The notes beneath the pieces were generated by a model. That model saw only the letters and a program-made list of their open reading frames with translations. It searched no databases and was not told the origin of the DNA. From Bisbaumannia salifodinae (GTDB lineage Bacteria; Pseudomonadota; Gammaproteobacteria; Pseudomonadales; Halomonadaceae): a stretch of DNA of 64,000 bases. The stretch lies in the NCBI RefSeq assembly GCF_039522585.1, contig NZ_BAAADR010000022.1; one strand, written 5' to 3'. Both the position numbers and the translations under genes were made by a program. Of the stretch, positions 1-9,420 are shown one piece after another; the first letter of the stretch is position 1; the number at the start of each line of letters is the position of its first letter.

Positions 1-1197
1 CTCGACGGGAGACGCCCCCGACACCTGCATCCCGTAGACCCGGGTCAGGCTGTCCATCATGCGATCGATGGGCGTGCCTTCCTGGGTGCCACTGGTGAAG
101 TAGAGGCCCCGCAGCATCACCGGCCGGTCGTAGCCGGACCCCTCGAAGGTGTCGGCGACGAACTGCAGCAGGCTCTCCCGCAGGCCGGCCATCTGTCGGG
201 GGAAGCCGAACAGCCGGGCGCGCCGCTGGGGCTCCCGCTCTTCGACCAGCCGCTCCAGCAGGCGGGCGTCCAGGCGCTCCAGCAGCCGGGCATACTCGCC
301 CTCGAGCCACTCGCTCGGCCGCCCACCGGCCACCGGCTCCGGCCGGGTCATGCCCCAGACCTGCAGCCGCCCCTCGTGATCCAGGTCATCGAAGAACTCC
401 ACGAAGCCGGCGATCAGGTCGCACTTGGTGACCATGAAGTACACCGGGACCTGGATGCCCAACTGACGTTGCAGCTCGTCGAGCCGGCGACGCACCATCT
501 CGGCGTGGCGCTCGCGGGCCTCCGGGGAAGGGTCGAGCAGGTCGGTGGCACTCAGCGCCACCAGCACGCCGTTGACGGGACGGCGCTTGCGATATTTGCG
601 CATCAGGTCGAGAAACGCCTGCCACTCGGTGGCATCGGAGCCGGCGCTGGAGTCCTGGCTGAAGTACCGCCCGGCGGTGTCCAGCAGCACCGCCTCGTCG
701 GTGAACCACCAGTCGCAGTTGCGCGTGCCGCCCACGCCGCGAAGGGCGTCCCGGCCGTACTTCTGATCGAGCGGGAAGGTCAGTCCGGAGTGACGCAGCG
801 CCGTGGTCTTGCCCGAGCCGGGGGGGCCGATGATCACGTACCAGGGCAACCGATAGAGATCCTTGCCCTTGCCGGACTCGCGCAGGAAGCCGATGGCCTC
901 CTCGAAGCGTCGACCCAGCTCGTCGTTGCGGCGGTCTTCCGACCCGGCCGTGGCGACGATGGCGTCGCCCAGCCGCTCGCTGGCCCGCTTGACGCGCCGC
1001 GCACGCAACCACTGCAGCAGGCCCCAGCCCGCGAACAGCACCAGAATGACGCCCAGGCGCACCCAGGGGCTATAGAAAGGCACGAAGGCACCGATGGCGA
1101 TATAGGGCCCGATGTACCAGATCAGCAGCGCCAGCAGCAGCACCCCGATCAGGCCCAGGAAGGCGCGTTGCCGGACTATCGAGAACAGGGCCTTCAC
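1..1197 (-). CDS. tssM: T6SS inner-membrane protein TssM (IcmF/VasK family), partial
   Basis: TssM is the large inner-membrane and periplasmic subunit of the TssJLM complex, which anchors the T6SS to the envelope. The reading frame is open from a GTG at 1197 down to the left edge, giving 399 codons; the C-terminal two thirds lie outside the window. Two hydrophobic segments sit near the N-terminus, around residues 8-25 and 31-50. They are followed by a cytoplasmic NTPase-like domain with a Walker A motif GPPGSGKTT at about residues 118-126, coded near 820-845. The GTG overlaps the tssL stop as GTGA, so the two genes should be translationally coupled. TssM proteins are usually over 1100 residues. 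Identity is firm; the start rests on the overlap. Confidence 0.93.
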   Translation of the reverse strand, partial: MKALFSIVRQRAFLGLIGVLLLALLIWYIGPYIAIGAFVPFYSPWVRLGVILVLFAGWGLLQWLRARRVKRASERLGDAIVATAGSEDRRNDELGRRFEEAIGFLRESGKGKDLYRLPWYVIIGPPGSGKTTALRHSGLTFPLDQKYGRDALRGVGGTRNCDWWFTDEAVLLDTAGRYFSQDSSAGSDATEWQAFLDLMRKYRKRRPVNGVLVALSATDLLDPSPEARERHAEMVRRRLDELQRQLGIQVPVYFMVTKCDLIAGFVEFFDDLDHEGRLQVWGMTRPEPVAGGRPSEWLEGEYARLLERLDARLLERLVEEREPQRRARLFGFPRQMAGLRESLLQFVADTFEGSGYDRPVMLRGLYFTSGTQEGTPIDRMMDSLTRVYGMQVSGASPVE

Positions 1198-2537
1198 TGG
1201 GCACCTCCCGGCGGACGATGCAGGATCTCGATGCGGCGGTTCAGGGCCCGGTTGGCCGGCTCGTCCGGGGGACGGTAGCGCGGTTGATCCGCGCCGATGC
1301 CGACGAAATCGATACGATCCGGGTCGCTGAGCGATTCGCGCAGCAGGGTCGCCGCGCTCTCCGCCCGGGCCTGGGACAGCTCGTAGTTGTCGCGGAAGCG
1401 GACGGAGCGGATCGGCACGTTATCGCTGTGCCCTTCCACCAGCACACTGCCGGGCACCTGCTGGATGGCATCGCCGATCCGGCGCAGCAAGGGACGAAAG
1501 TCGTCGGTCACCTCGATGCTGGCCGAGGCGAATACCTCGCCGCGCAGGATCACGGTGGTGCGCCCGCCCTCGCCGCGTTCGATCTGCAGACGCCCGGGGG
1601 CCGTCCCTTCCAGCAGATCGGCCAGTGTCAGGCGGCTCTCGACCGCCGGCACCGGCAGATCCACCGGAGACTCGAAGGTGGCCTGGCGAACCTCGTTGAG
1701 CTGGGCCATCACGGGTGCCGTGGCGCCGTTCAGCCAGTTGTGCAGGGTGAAGTAGACGGCGCTGCCGATTACCAGGGTCAGCGCGACGCACACCCAGGCC
1801 GGCAGGGTACGCACCAGGCGGTTGCGCCGATCCTCGACGCCCCGCCAGGCCGGCGACAGCTCGTCCGACGGGGCCTCTCGCCACTGCCGGATCCGCTCGT
1901 AGAGACGCTCTCGCAGCTCGGCGAGCCGGGCCTCCCCGCCCGGGGTCACCCGGTATTGCCCCTGGAAGCCGAGGGCCAGGCAGACATGGAAGAACTCCAC
2001 CAGGTCACGCCGCGGCTGGCGATCGGCCAGCACCCGCTCGATCATCTGGAAGACCTTCTCGCCGCCGGCGCTGTCACGATGGAAGGTCAGCAGCAGGGCT
2101 CGCCCGGGCCACAGGCTGTTGGCCCCCCAGGGGGTATTCATGACCACTTCATCGATAAAGGTGCAGAGGGCATAGCGCGCCGCCAGGATGGATTCCCGCG
2201 CGGCGCCCCGCTCGGCCGCGGCCTGCTCGAAGGCCTGCACCTGACGCACGGTTTCCGCATGCAGGGTGGCGACATCGGCGTGATCCCGGGTGCCGCGCAG
2301 GCCGCAGCAGAGCATCAGCAGCGGCATCGCCGCCTCCACCAGGGGGTTCAGTGCGGTGGTACCGAACGCTGCCAGTGCCGGGGCCCCGGCCGCCCCACCG
2401 GCAGATGGTGGCGGCGGGCTCGGCGTCCCGCGTCCCAGACCTTGGGAAGAAGACTGGGGAGATGCCGTGCGTCCGCCCGGACTCGGCCGAATGATGGTGC
2501 GATCGCCGGAACCGGGCGGCGGCCGCTCGTCGCTCAT
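1194..2537 (-). CDS. tssL: T6SS membrane protein TssL with C-terminal OmpA domain
   Basis: TssL (DotU/IcmH family) is the second inner-membrane subunit of the T6SS membrane complex and binds TssM and the baseplate. The 447-residue protein starts with a Pro/Ser/Gly-rich tail (about 1-60). Next comes the cytoplasmic DotU domain (about 62-225), with the family-typical stretch CTFIDEVVMNTPWG at 125-138. One transmembrane helix follows at about 246-266. A periplasmic OmpA-like peptidoglycan-binding domain (about 335-445) carries GHSDNVP and NRALNRRIEI. This is the long, or evolved, form of TssL; short forms lack the OmpA part. The gene overlaps tssK by four bases and tssM by three, so it lies inside a tight operon. 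Confidence 0.95.
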   Translation of the reverse strand: MSDERPPPGSGDRTIIRPSPGGRTASPQSSSQGLGRGTPSPPPPSAGGAAGAPALAAFGTTALNPLVEAAMPLLMLCCGLRGTRDHADVATLHAETVRQVQAFEQAAAERGAARESILAARYALCTFIDEVVMNTPWGANSLWPGRALLLTFHRDSAGGEKVFQMIERVLADRQPRRDLVEFFHVCLALGFQGQYRVTPGGEARLAELRERLYERIRQWREAPSDELSPAWRGVEDRRNRLVRTLPAWVCVALTLVIGSAVYFTLHNWLNGATAPVMAQLNEVRQATFESPVDLPVPAVESRLTLADLLEGTAPGRLQIERGEGGRTTVILRGEVFASASIEVTDDFRPLLRRIGDAIQQVPGSVLVEGHSDNVPIRSVRFRDNYELSQARAESAATLLRESLSDPDRIDFVGIGADQPRYRPPDEPANRALNRRIEILHRPPGGAQ

Positions 2538-3880
2538 GCCCCACCTCCACGAATGGCCCAGAGGTCCATCTTCAGGTCGGGATACTGCCCGGCGACATGC
2601 ACGGCCATGCCTCCCGACTCAGTCAGCGTCTCCCACATGGGATGGGAGCTGTCCAGCTCGAAGTACACCCGGGAGCTCAGTTGCGGAATCTGTCGCGGGG
2701 CCGTCGGCATGGGCACCAGCCGGATACCGGGGAGGTTGTTGTTGACCAGTTCGGCGATGCGCTCCACCGGCGCCACCTTGGCGTGGGCCGGGAAATAGGC
2801 CCTCACCTCCTCGCTGGGCACGGCGGCCCCCACCGACAGCACGAAGCTGGCCGAGCGGAACAGCGAGGTATCCTGGGCCCGAGCCACCCAGACCCCGTGG
2901 GCACCGGTCTTCTCCAGCGGTATCTGCACCGCCGGCGACTCCCGCACGGTACGGAACTCGGCCCGCAGGACCCCGAGCACGCTCTCGAAGGACGGCTGCA
3001 AGTCGCCGTGACGGTAGGGCTCCATCTCCGGTGGCAGGCGGTCTTCCCGGGTCAGGGTCGCCAGTTCCCCGGCCAGGCCGATGGCAAAGCGATAGAAGGC
3101 CTCCGGCGGCACATGGGTCGAGGCGGCGAAGTGCAGGGCGACCGGAATATGTCGATTGACGATCTGCAGCATAAGAAAGTCGGCGATCTCCCCGGCGCCC
3201 CCCTGGCCGCTCGCCGTGACACGCCCCGCCAGCATCTCGGCGCGCTGCTGCAACAGGCCGCACAGCTCGTTCACGTAGCCCTGCAGACGCTCCGAGGCCC
3301 GGCAACGCACTACCGTCGGCAGGAAGGCCTCGTCCAGCACCAGTTGCCCCTCGGGACGCACCTCACTCACCCGACACACTGGAATGCAGGCATACTCATC
3401 CAGCGTCTCGCCGGCCAGGGCGAGTCGGGTCTCGAGCCGCCCCACCTCCACCGGGGTGGATACCGCACTGTCCAGCACCCGATCGCGGACCTCCAGGACA
3501 TCCGCCCGGTAGCGGTAGAGGCCGGGCGGAGCCCCTTCCCGGCGGACGTCCACGGCGCCTTCCCGCTCCAGGGCCAGGGTCAGGTACACCAGTTGATCGC
3601 GTGCCTCGGCCGGCACTTCCAGCGGCGCTGGCAAGGGGGCGTCGCCGGGCATATCGAACGGCGTGCCATCGGGGAAGACTCCGCGTGCGACGCGCAGCCC
3701 CAGCTTGCCGATGCCCAGCAGGTCGGTATCGACCTCGAGCTCCTGAAACCCCCAGGCATGGGTGCCATGGACGGCCAGGCGACCGGCGACATAGCCTTCG
3801 ACGAAGCGATCCTGCTGCTGCAGATGCTGCGGTTCGAGGAAGAGCCCCTCGCTCCACAGCACACGGCTGTTGCGTGACAT
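2534..3880 (-). CDS. tssK: T6SS baseplate protein TssK
   Basis: TssK is the trimeric baseplate subunit that joins the T6SS tail baseplate to the TssJLM membrane complex. The 448-residue length is normal for the family. The N-terminus, VLWSEGLFLEPQHLQQQDR, is the TssK signature in which the shell-forming domain begins. The C-terminal part includes the YFELDSSHPMWETL segment found near the end of TssK proteins. The gene ends with a four-base overlap into tssL and follows tssJ after a 25-base gap. No anomalies are visible. Confidence 0.95.
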   Translation of the reverse strand: MSRNSRVLWSEGLFLEPQHLQQQDRFVEGYVAGRLAVHGTHAWGFQELEVDTDLLGIGKLGLRVARGVFPDGTPFDMPGDAPLPAPLEVPAEARDQLVYLTLALEREGAVDVRREGAPPGLYRYRADVLEVRDRVLDSAVSTPVEVGRLETRLALAGETLDEYACIPVCRVSEVRPEGQLVLDEAFLPTVVRCRASERLQGYVNELCGLLQQRAEMLAGRVTASGQGGAGEIADFLMLQIVNRHIPVALHFAASTHVPPEAFYRFAIGLAGELATLTREDRLPPEMEPYRHGDLQPSFESVLGVLRAEFRTVRESPAVQIPLEKTGAHGVWVARAQDTSLFRSASFVLSVGAAVPSEEVRAYFPAHAKVAPVERIAELVNNNLPGIRLVPMPTAPRQIPQLSSRVYFELDSSHPMWETLTESGGMAVHVAGQYPDLKMDLWAIRGGGA

Positions 3881-3905
3881 CAGTGCCTTCTCCCTTGGCC
3901 AACAT

Positions 3906-4463
3906 CTAGTCGATCTGGATGGCTACCCGCACCCCGTCCAGCGTGATGGTGAAGGTCACCGCGTTGCGTTCCTCCACGCCTCCCTGGGGAAGCGCCGCGA
4001 CGGCCCGCCATTGGGCGGAGGGATCCCGCACATCGAAGAACTCGGCCATCACCGCCAGATAACGCGCCTCGGGGGAAAACACCTGGGTCACGGTCCGCTC
4101 CTCCCCCTGGCAGGGCACACCACCGGCCGATGCCTCGGTGGCCCCCATCTCCAAGGGACAGAGCTCGAAGGAGTCACGGGAGAGCAAGGCGGCACCGAGG
4201 GTGTCGGTATCCTGCATGACCAGTTCCTGCAGCGACGGGTCCAGGAAGGCCTCCCGGTCGCGCAGCTGATAGAGACGAACGGTCACCGGGGACGGCCGCC
4301 CCTCGGCATTGGGGTTCAGCCCCGGCATCACCAGGATACGCCCCGTCACCGGTTGCGGTTCGGGCGGCGCCTCCTGACCCGCACAGGCGACCAGCACCAG
4401 CGCCGTCATGACCACCAGCGCTCCCTTACAAGACCTGTATCTCCTGCCTAGCCACCTTGCCAT
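3906..4463 (-). CDS. tssJ: T6SS outer-membrane lipoprotein TssJ
   Basis: TssJ is the outer-membrane lipoprotein of the T6SS envelope complex and contacts the periplasmic part of TssM. The chosen ATG at 4463 gives 185 residues. They begin with a basic n-region, a hydrophobic stretch and the lipobox LVAC, with the lipidated cysteine near residue 27. The mature part has the beta-sandwich pattern of the family: RILVMPGLNPN, VRLYQLRDREAF and a late AVMAEFFDV strand. The frame stays open upstream to 4634, but that extension is arginine-rich, overlaps tagH and would bury the signal peptide, so I rejected it. Confidence 0.9.
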   Translation of the reverse strand: MARWLGRRYRSCKGALVVMTALVLVACAGQEAPPEPQPVTGRILVMPGLNPNAEGRPSPVTVRLYQLRDREAFLDPSLQELVMQDTDTLGAALLSRDSFELCPLEMGATEASAGGVPCQGEERTVTQVFSPEARYLAVMAEFFDVRDPSAQWRAVAALPQGGVEERNAVTFTITLDGVRVAIQID

Positions 4464-4512
4464 GCGATCGTCCCCCCATGATGACCTCACCCTCGATACC
4501 CGCCGAGAACCG

Positions 4513-6060
4513 TCACCCCCTGCCTTGCTGGGAATGGGCCTTGAGGGCCTGGATCTGTTTTTCGTAGGCGTCGCAGAACGCCTCGCCGAACAGCCGATTG
4601 AAATAGCCTTCGCTATCGCGCTGTATCTCCGCATAGTGCGCCTGGTACTGACGCCAATATCTCGGCCCGCTCATGCGCCCGAGCAATGATCCGCGCTCGT
4701 CGTTCTCCGCGAACCGGGCCTCCAGATGGGCCGGGTCGAACTGGTGCAGCATCTCGAAGAAGCCGCTGCGCATGCCCGCCAACATCGCCAGCTGGTGGAA
4801 ACGCAGGTCCTCGAAGCCGGCCTCGAAGGCCTCCACCGCCGCCAAGTAGTCGGGGTTGTGCTTGATCATCAGGTTGTGCAGCGCATCCTCGGGGCTGGTG
4901 GAAAACTTCAGTGGATTGTTCTCCCGCGCCTGGATCAACGTGACCGACATGCGGAACTCGTTCTTGACCTCCATCCGCGCCTTGAGTAGGTCCATCACCC
5001 CCTGGATGGCCACCCGTAGGATGCGGCCGAGTTCCTCGGCCTGCTCCGGTGGTACCCGGTCCGGGTCCAGCCCGGCCCCCGCGAGCAGCTGCCGCAGCGC
5101 CGGATCCGAGCGTCCGGCCGCCGGTGCAGCCGCCTCGGCCGGATCACTGCCGGGTTCCGGCATCGGCGGCGGCGCACTGGCCTGGTCGCGTCCTGTTTCC
5201 GGCAGCGGCGGCGCCTCCGGTGGCGGCGATGCCGGCGGTGGTGGCACCACGGGACACGGCGACTCACTCGGGATGTCGCTTGACTCCACGTCACGAGGCG
5301 ACGGCGCCTCGGGCCCAGCGGCATCCCGCGCCGGCTCGGCTGGCGGCGCCTGGGGATTTGGCGGTGGAGGCGGAGGGGGTGACGCAGGCGGCTGTGGCGG
5401 TGGAGACGTCGCTTGCGGGCCGGACAGGTCGCGCCACCAGTCATCCGGGAGCAACGGTTCGGGGGGCACCTCACTCGTTGGCGGCTCACTCGCGGATGGC
5501 GGAGGAGAAGGCTCGGCGCCCGGGGGCTCAGGCGGCGCCTCCCGCGGAGGCGTTTCCGTAAAACGCGGGGCACTGAAGTGCTCGCTCAGGTAGGAGCGGT
5601 CGGATGGCGATGCTTTCGGCCCCGTCGATGGCGTCTCCACGGCCCCGCCAAGCAGTTCCAGGGGATCCGGCACCTCGTGGTCGGCGGGGTTGCCCGGCAA
5701 GGGCGGCTCCGAGGCCGGCCGCGGCACCGCCTCTTCTTGCGTGTCGAGCCGGGCCCGGATGCGGCAATCGCCGATCAGGAACTCCAGCCCATCCTGCAGC
5801 AGCAGAGGCTCTGCCGGATCCAGCCGGGTCATGCCATCGGCCAGCAGGATGCCATTGGCACTCGAGTCCTCCAGGAAATAGCGACCGTCCTGGTAGCGGA
5901 TCCGCGCATGGCAGCGCGAGATTTCCGTCTTCGGATCGGGCAAGACCCAGTCGTTGTTGGGTGCCCTGCCCAGGGTTCCGCCCTTGTCGAACCAGCGGTG
6001 ACTGGCCTGCTCCCCCAACCGCGACGCAGCCTCGTTGATCACCGTCAGCGTCAGTGCCAT
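4513..6060 (-). CDS. tagH: T6SS-associated FHA-domain protein TagH
   Basis: TagH (Fha) is a phosphothreonine-binding scaffold that couples T6SS assembly to Thr-kinase signalling by PpkA and PppA. Residues about 20-110 form a forkhead-associated domain with GTLGRAPNNDWVLPD, SRCHARI and EDSSANGILL. A long Pro/Ser/Glu-rich linker spans about 115-330. The last 180 residues form the C-terminal domain found only in T6SS FHA proteins, including LKFSTSPEDALHNL and RYWRQYQAHYAEIQRD. Neither ppkA nor pppA is in the window; they could lie beyond the left edge. The gene sits between clpV plus a small unknown gene and tssJ. Confidence 0.92.
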   Translation of the reverse strand: MALTLTVINEAASRLGEQASHRWFDKGGTLGRAPNNDWVLPDPKTEISRCHARIRYQDGRYFLEDSSANGILLADGMTRLDPAEPLLLQDGLEFLIGDCRIRARLDTQEEAVPRPASEPPLPGNPADHEVPDPLELLGGAVETPSTGPKASPSDRSYLSEHFSAPRFTETPPREAPPEPPGAEPSPPPSASEPPTSEVPPEPLLPDDWWRDLSGPQATSPPPQPPASPPPPPPPNPQAPPAEPARDAAGPEAPSPRDVESSDIPSESPCPVVPPPPASPPPEAPPLPETGRDQASAPPPMPEPGSDPAEAAAPAAGRSDPALRQLLAGAGLDPDRVPPEQAEELGRILRVAIQGVMDLLKARMEVKNEFRMSVTLIQARENNPLKFSTSPEDALHNLMIKHNPDYLAAVEAFEAGFEDLRFHQLAMLAGMRSGFFEMLHQFDPAHLEARFAENDERGSLLGRMSGPRYWRQYQAHYAEIQRDSEGYFNRLFGEAFCDAYEKQIQALKAHSQQGRG

Positions 6061-6188
6061 GAGCCTCCCCCAACTCGGGTGAAGTGGGCCCCCGAAACCG
6101 TCACGCAGCCACGCTGCGCCCTGATCTCGGGTCTACTCAAACCGTAGTGGCCTGCCGGCGTCCTTGCCAGGGCGATCCCGACAGACTG

Positions 6189-6452
6189 CTAGCCTTGGTA
6201 CACCAGGCGCAGACAGCCCTCTTCCAGATCCGAAAAGACATACAAGCCATCGCCCTGACCGCCAAGATCGATGATCACCGATTCGGGGGAGTCGAAGCGG
6301 GTGGCGGCAATGGCTCGCGCCGCGGTGGCGTTGAGCTTGTGTGCCTTGATATAGGCATTCCAGCGCTCGGTATCGCGGGTTTCGATACGGCCTCCGCGAT
6401 CCGTCGCTTCCTTCAGCAGTTGCCTGAAGCTGTAATAATCCACATCGATCAT
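6189..6452 (-). CDS. small hypothetical protein inside the T6SS operon
   Basis: I do not recognise this protein. The frame lies between clpV and tagH on the operon strand and ends LEEGCLRLVYQG. I chose ATG 6452 (87 residues) because the protein-like part begins there with MIDVDYYSFRQLLKEATDRGG. In-frame starts at 6467, 6497 and a TTG at 6590 are possible; none has a strong ribosome binding site. The protein is soluble, mixed alpha/beta in character, with no signal peptide or membrane segment. Base composition is slightly lower in GC than the neighbours. It could be an accessory subunit specific to this T6SS subtype. Confidence 0.5.
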   Translation of the reverse strand: MIDVDYYSFRQLLKEATDRGGRIETRDTERWNAYIKAHKLNATAARAIAATRFDSPESVIIDLGGQGDGLYVFSDLEEGCLRLVYQG

Positions 6453-6628
6453 CCGCGCTCTAGCCATAATCGGTTCGGCAACCGCCCCTTGTGTCATCCT
6501 GAAGGCATCTTCACGGGGCCGCCTGCCGGCGAAGGGCGCGGCAGGCAGGCCTCTTTCCCTCAGCGTCAACCACTCGTGAATCAGCGTCAAGCGGGGCCCG
6601 GCCCACGCTCTGGCAACGAAGGCCTCGG

Positions 6629-9418
6629 TTATCCCCCTCGGTCATCGAAAGCATAGGCGAACTCGGCATTCTCCACGCTGACATGCACCCGTTCCACGGG
6701 ACGGTGGTCCACCAGGCGCGTCAGGAACTCCCGACTCAGCACGGGCAGCAGGGAGTTGGTCAGGATGGCATCGATCATCCGTCCCCCACTCTCGAGCTCG
6801 ATGCAGCGCTCGCGGATAAGCTCGGGCACCGCCTCATCGTAGCTGAACGGCACACCATGGCTCTCCTGCACCCGCCGTCCGACCCGGCCGAGCTGCAGGC
6901 GAATGATATCCCGCAGCATGTCGTCGCCCAGCGGATAATAGGGAATGGTCACGATGCGTCCCAGCAGGGCCGGCGGGAACACCTGCAGCAGGGGCCCGCG
7001 CAGCTGCTTGTTGAGCTCCTCCGCGTCGGGGCGTCGCCGACCTCTGTCGCAGGCCTGCATGATCAGCTCGGTGCCGACATTGGTGGTAAGGATGATCAGG
7101 GTGTTCTTGAAGTCGATCAGGCGCCCCTCGCCATCCTCCATGCTGCCCTTGTCGAACACCTGGAAGAAGATCTCGTGCACGTCCGGGTGCGCCTTCTCCA
7201 CCTCATCGAGCAGCACCACGCTATAGGGGCGGCGACGCACGGCTTCGGTCAGCACGCCCCCCTCGCCGTAGCCCACGTACCCCGGCGGCGCCCCCTTCAG
7301 GGTGGAGACCGTATGCGCCTCCTGGAACTCGCTCATGTTGATGGTGATCAGGTTCTGCTCGCCGCCGTAGAGCTGTTCCGCGAGGGTCAGCGCCGTCTCC
7401 GTCTTGCCGACCCCGGACGGGCCGGCCAGCATGAATACCCCCACCGGCTTGCCGGGATTGTCCAGGTTGGCCCGGGAGGTCTGGACCCGCCGGGCGATCA
7501 TGTCGAGGGCATGATCCTGTCCCTTGATCCGCCCGGCCAGGCGATCCGACAGGTTCAGCACGGTCGTCACCTCGTCCTTGACCATCCGCCCGACCGGAAT
7601 GCCGGTCCAGTCGGCCACCACGGACGCCACGGCCTGGGCATCGACGCTGGGCAGGATCAGCGGGGCATCGCCCTGCAGCCGGTCGAGCTCCTCCTGCAGT
7701 TCCTCCAGTCGCGCCAGGGCCGCCGCCGGGTCGAACGCCGACTCGTCGCCGGCTGCCGCCTCGGCCTCCTCCGTCGAGGGGGCCTGCGGGCCGTCCTCCG
7801 GCGCCTCACCGGCAGCGGTCGCCTGCCCCGTCGGGGAGGGAGCCGCCTCGGCGCCCTCCTCGGCCGGGAGCGTATCGACGCTGCCCGCCCGCTCCCGAAG
7901 TTGTTGGCGCAGCGTGAGGATCTCGTCCACCAGCGCCTTTTCCCGCTGCCAGTTGGCCTCCAGCGCCTGCAGGTGCTGCCGTTCGTCGTCCAGGGCCTCG
8001 GCCACCTGCCGGTCCCGCTCCTCGATCGGCAGGCCTACCGCCTGCTCCCGGGCGATGATCTCCGCTTCCGTTTCCAGCACCTGGATACGCCGCCGGCTGT
8101 CCTCCACCTCCGCCGGGACCCCATGCTGGGAAATGGCCACCCGGGCACAGGCGGTATCCAGCAGGCTGACCGCCTTGTCGGGCAGCTGGCGGGCCGGAAT
8201 ATAGCGATACGACAGCTGGACGGCGGCGGTCAGCGCCGCGTCACGCACCAGGACCCGGTGATGCTGCTCCAGCACCGAGGCCAGCGAGCGCATCATCGCC
8301 ACGGCCTTGTCCTCGCTGGGTTCCGGTACTTGCACGGCCTGGAAACGCCGGGTCAGCGCCGGATCCTTCTCGATATGCTTCTTGTACTCGGCCCAGGTGG
8401 TGGCGCCGATGGTGCGCAGGGTCCCGCGCGCCAGGGCCGGCTTGAGCAGGTTGGCGGCATCGCCGGTGCCGGCCGCGCCGCCGGCCCCGACCAGGGTATG
8501 GGCCTCGTCGATAAACAGGATGATCGGCTTCTCCGAGGCCTGTACCTCCTCGATCACCTGGCGCAGCCGATTCTCGAACTCGCCCTTGACGCTGGCCCCC
8601 GCCTGCAGCAGGCCGACATCCAGGGAACGCAGGGAGACGTCCTTGAGCGGCGGCGGTACCTCGCCGCTGGCCAGGCGCACGGCGAAGCCCTCGACCACCG
8701 CGGTCTTGCCGACGCCGGCTTCGCCGGTGAGCATGGGGTTGTTCTGCCGCCGCCGCATGAGGATATCGATCATCTGACGGATCTCCTCATCGCGCCCGAT
8801 GATCGGGTCGATCTTGCCCTGACGCGCCTGCTCGGTCATGTCCACCGTAAAGCGCCGCAAGGCCTCCTGCTTACCCATCTCGGCCGGCGGCACCGGCCCG
8901 GCTTCCTCTCTCGGGCCGCCGGCCGTGGCTCCCATCTCGGCCTCCGGCGAGCCCCCGACGATGCCGTCCCACTCATCCACCAGCCGGTCGGCCGATACCT
9001 TGCGGAACTCCCCGGACAGATTGGGCAGCACGTTACGCAGGCCGGCGGTCTTCATCAGGCCGACCACCAGATGGCCACTGCGCACCTGACGCTCGCCGAA
9101 CCTGAGGGTCGCCCAGACCCAGCCCCGCTCGACGGCTTCCTCGACATGGGAGGACAGGTCGGTGATCGAGCTGGCCCCCCGTGGCAGGGCATCGAGCGCC
9201 CGGGTCAGGTCCTGGGCCAGCCGCGCCGCGTCGAGCTCGAAATAGCGAACGATATGCAGCAGGTCGGAGTCGCTCTGCTGCAACAACTGGTGGAACCAGT
9301 GCGCCAGCTCCACATAGGGGTTGCCGCGCAGGCGACAGAAGGTGGTGGCGCTCTCGATGGCCTGGTAGGCAAGCGAATTCAACTTGCCGAAGAGTTGGGT
9401 ACGACTGATATCTGCCAC
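6629..9418 (-). CDS. clpV: T6SS sheath-disassembly ATPase TssH (ClpV)
   Basis: ClpV is the AAA+ unfoldase that takes apart contracted TssBC sheaths so that the subunits can be reused. The 929-residue protein has the N-terminal Clp repeat domain (about 1-150). The first AAA module has Walker A GEAGVGKT at 232-239 and Walker B LFIDEAH at about 301-307. The middle domain is followed by a second AAA module with Walker A GPSGVGKT at 666-673. A low-complexity Ala/Glu/Pro-rich insertion of about 50 residues (512-562) lies in the middle domain, making the protein somewhat longer than typical ClpV. The gene follows tssG after only two bases. Confidence 0.95.
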   Translation of the reverse strand: MADISRTQLFGKLNSLAYQAIESATTFCRLRGNPYVELAHWFHQLLQQSDSDLLHIVRYFELDAARLAQDLTRALDALPRGASSITDLSSHVEEAVERGWVWATLRFGERQVRSGHLVVGLMKTAGLRNVLPNLSGEFRKVSADRLVDEWDGIVGGSPEAEMGATAGGPREEAGPVPPAEMGKQEALRRFTVDMTEQARQGKIDPIIGRDEEIRQMIDILMRRRQNNPMLTGEAGVGKTAVVEGFAVRLASGEVPPPLKDVSLRSLDVGLLQAGASVKGEFENRLRQVIEEVQASEKPIILFIDEAHTLVGAGGAAGTGDAANLLKPALARGTLRTIGATTWAEYKKHIEKDPALTRRFQAVQVPEPSEDKAVAMMRSLASVLEQHHRVLVRDAALTAAVQLSYRYIPARQLPDKAVSLLDTACARVAISQHGVPAEVEDSRRRIQVLETEAEIIAREQAVGLPIEERDRQVAEALDDERQHLQALEANWQREKALVDEILTLRQQLRERAGSVDTLPAEEGAEAAPSPTGQATAAGEAPEDGPQAPSTEEAEAAAGDESAFDPAAALARLEELQEELDRLQGDAPLILPSVDAQAVASVVADWTGIPVGRMVKDEVTTVLNLSDRLAGRIKGQDHALDMIARRVQTSRANLDNPGKPVGVFMLAGPSGVGKTETALTLAEQLYGGEQNLITINMSEFQEAHTVSTLKGAPPGYVGYGEGGVLTEAVRRRPYSVVLLDEVEKAHPDVHEIFFQVFDKGSMEDGEGRLIDFKNTLIILTTNVGTELIMQACDRGRRRPDAEELNKQLRGPLLQVFPPALLGRIVTIPYYPLGDDMLRDIIRLQLGRVGRRVQESHGVPFSYDEAVPELIRERCIELESGGRMIDAILTNSLLPVLSREFLTRLVDHRPVERVHVSVENAEFAYAFDDRGG

Positions 9419-9420
9419 GG

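Noticed and set aside
376..2798. Long plus-strand open frames through the T6SS genes
   Set aside because: They are antisense to clear tssM and tssL and have no protein-like composition; high GC makes long false frames common.
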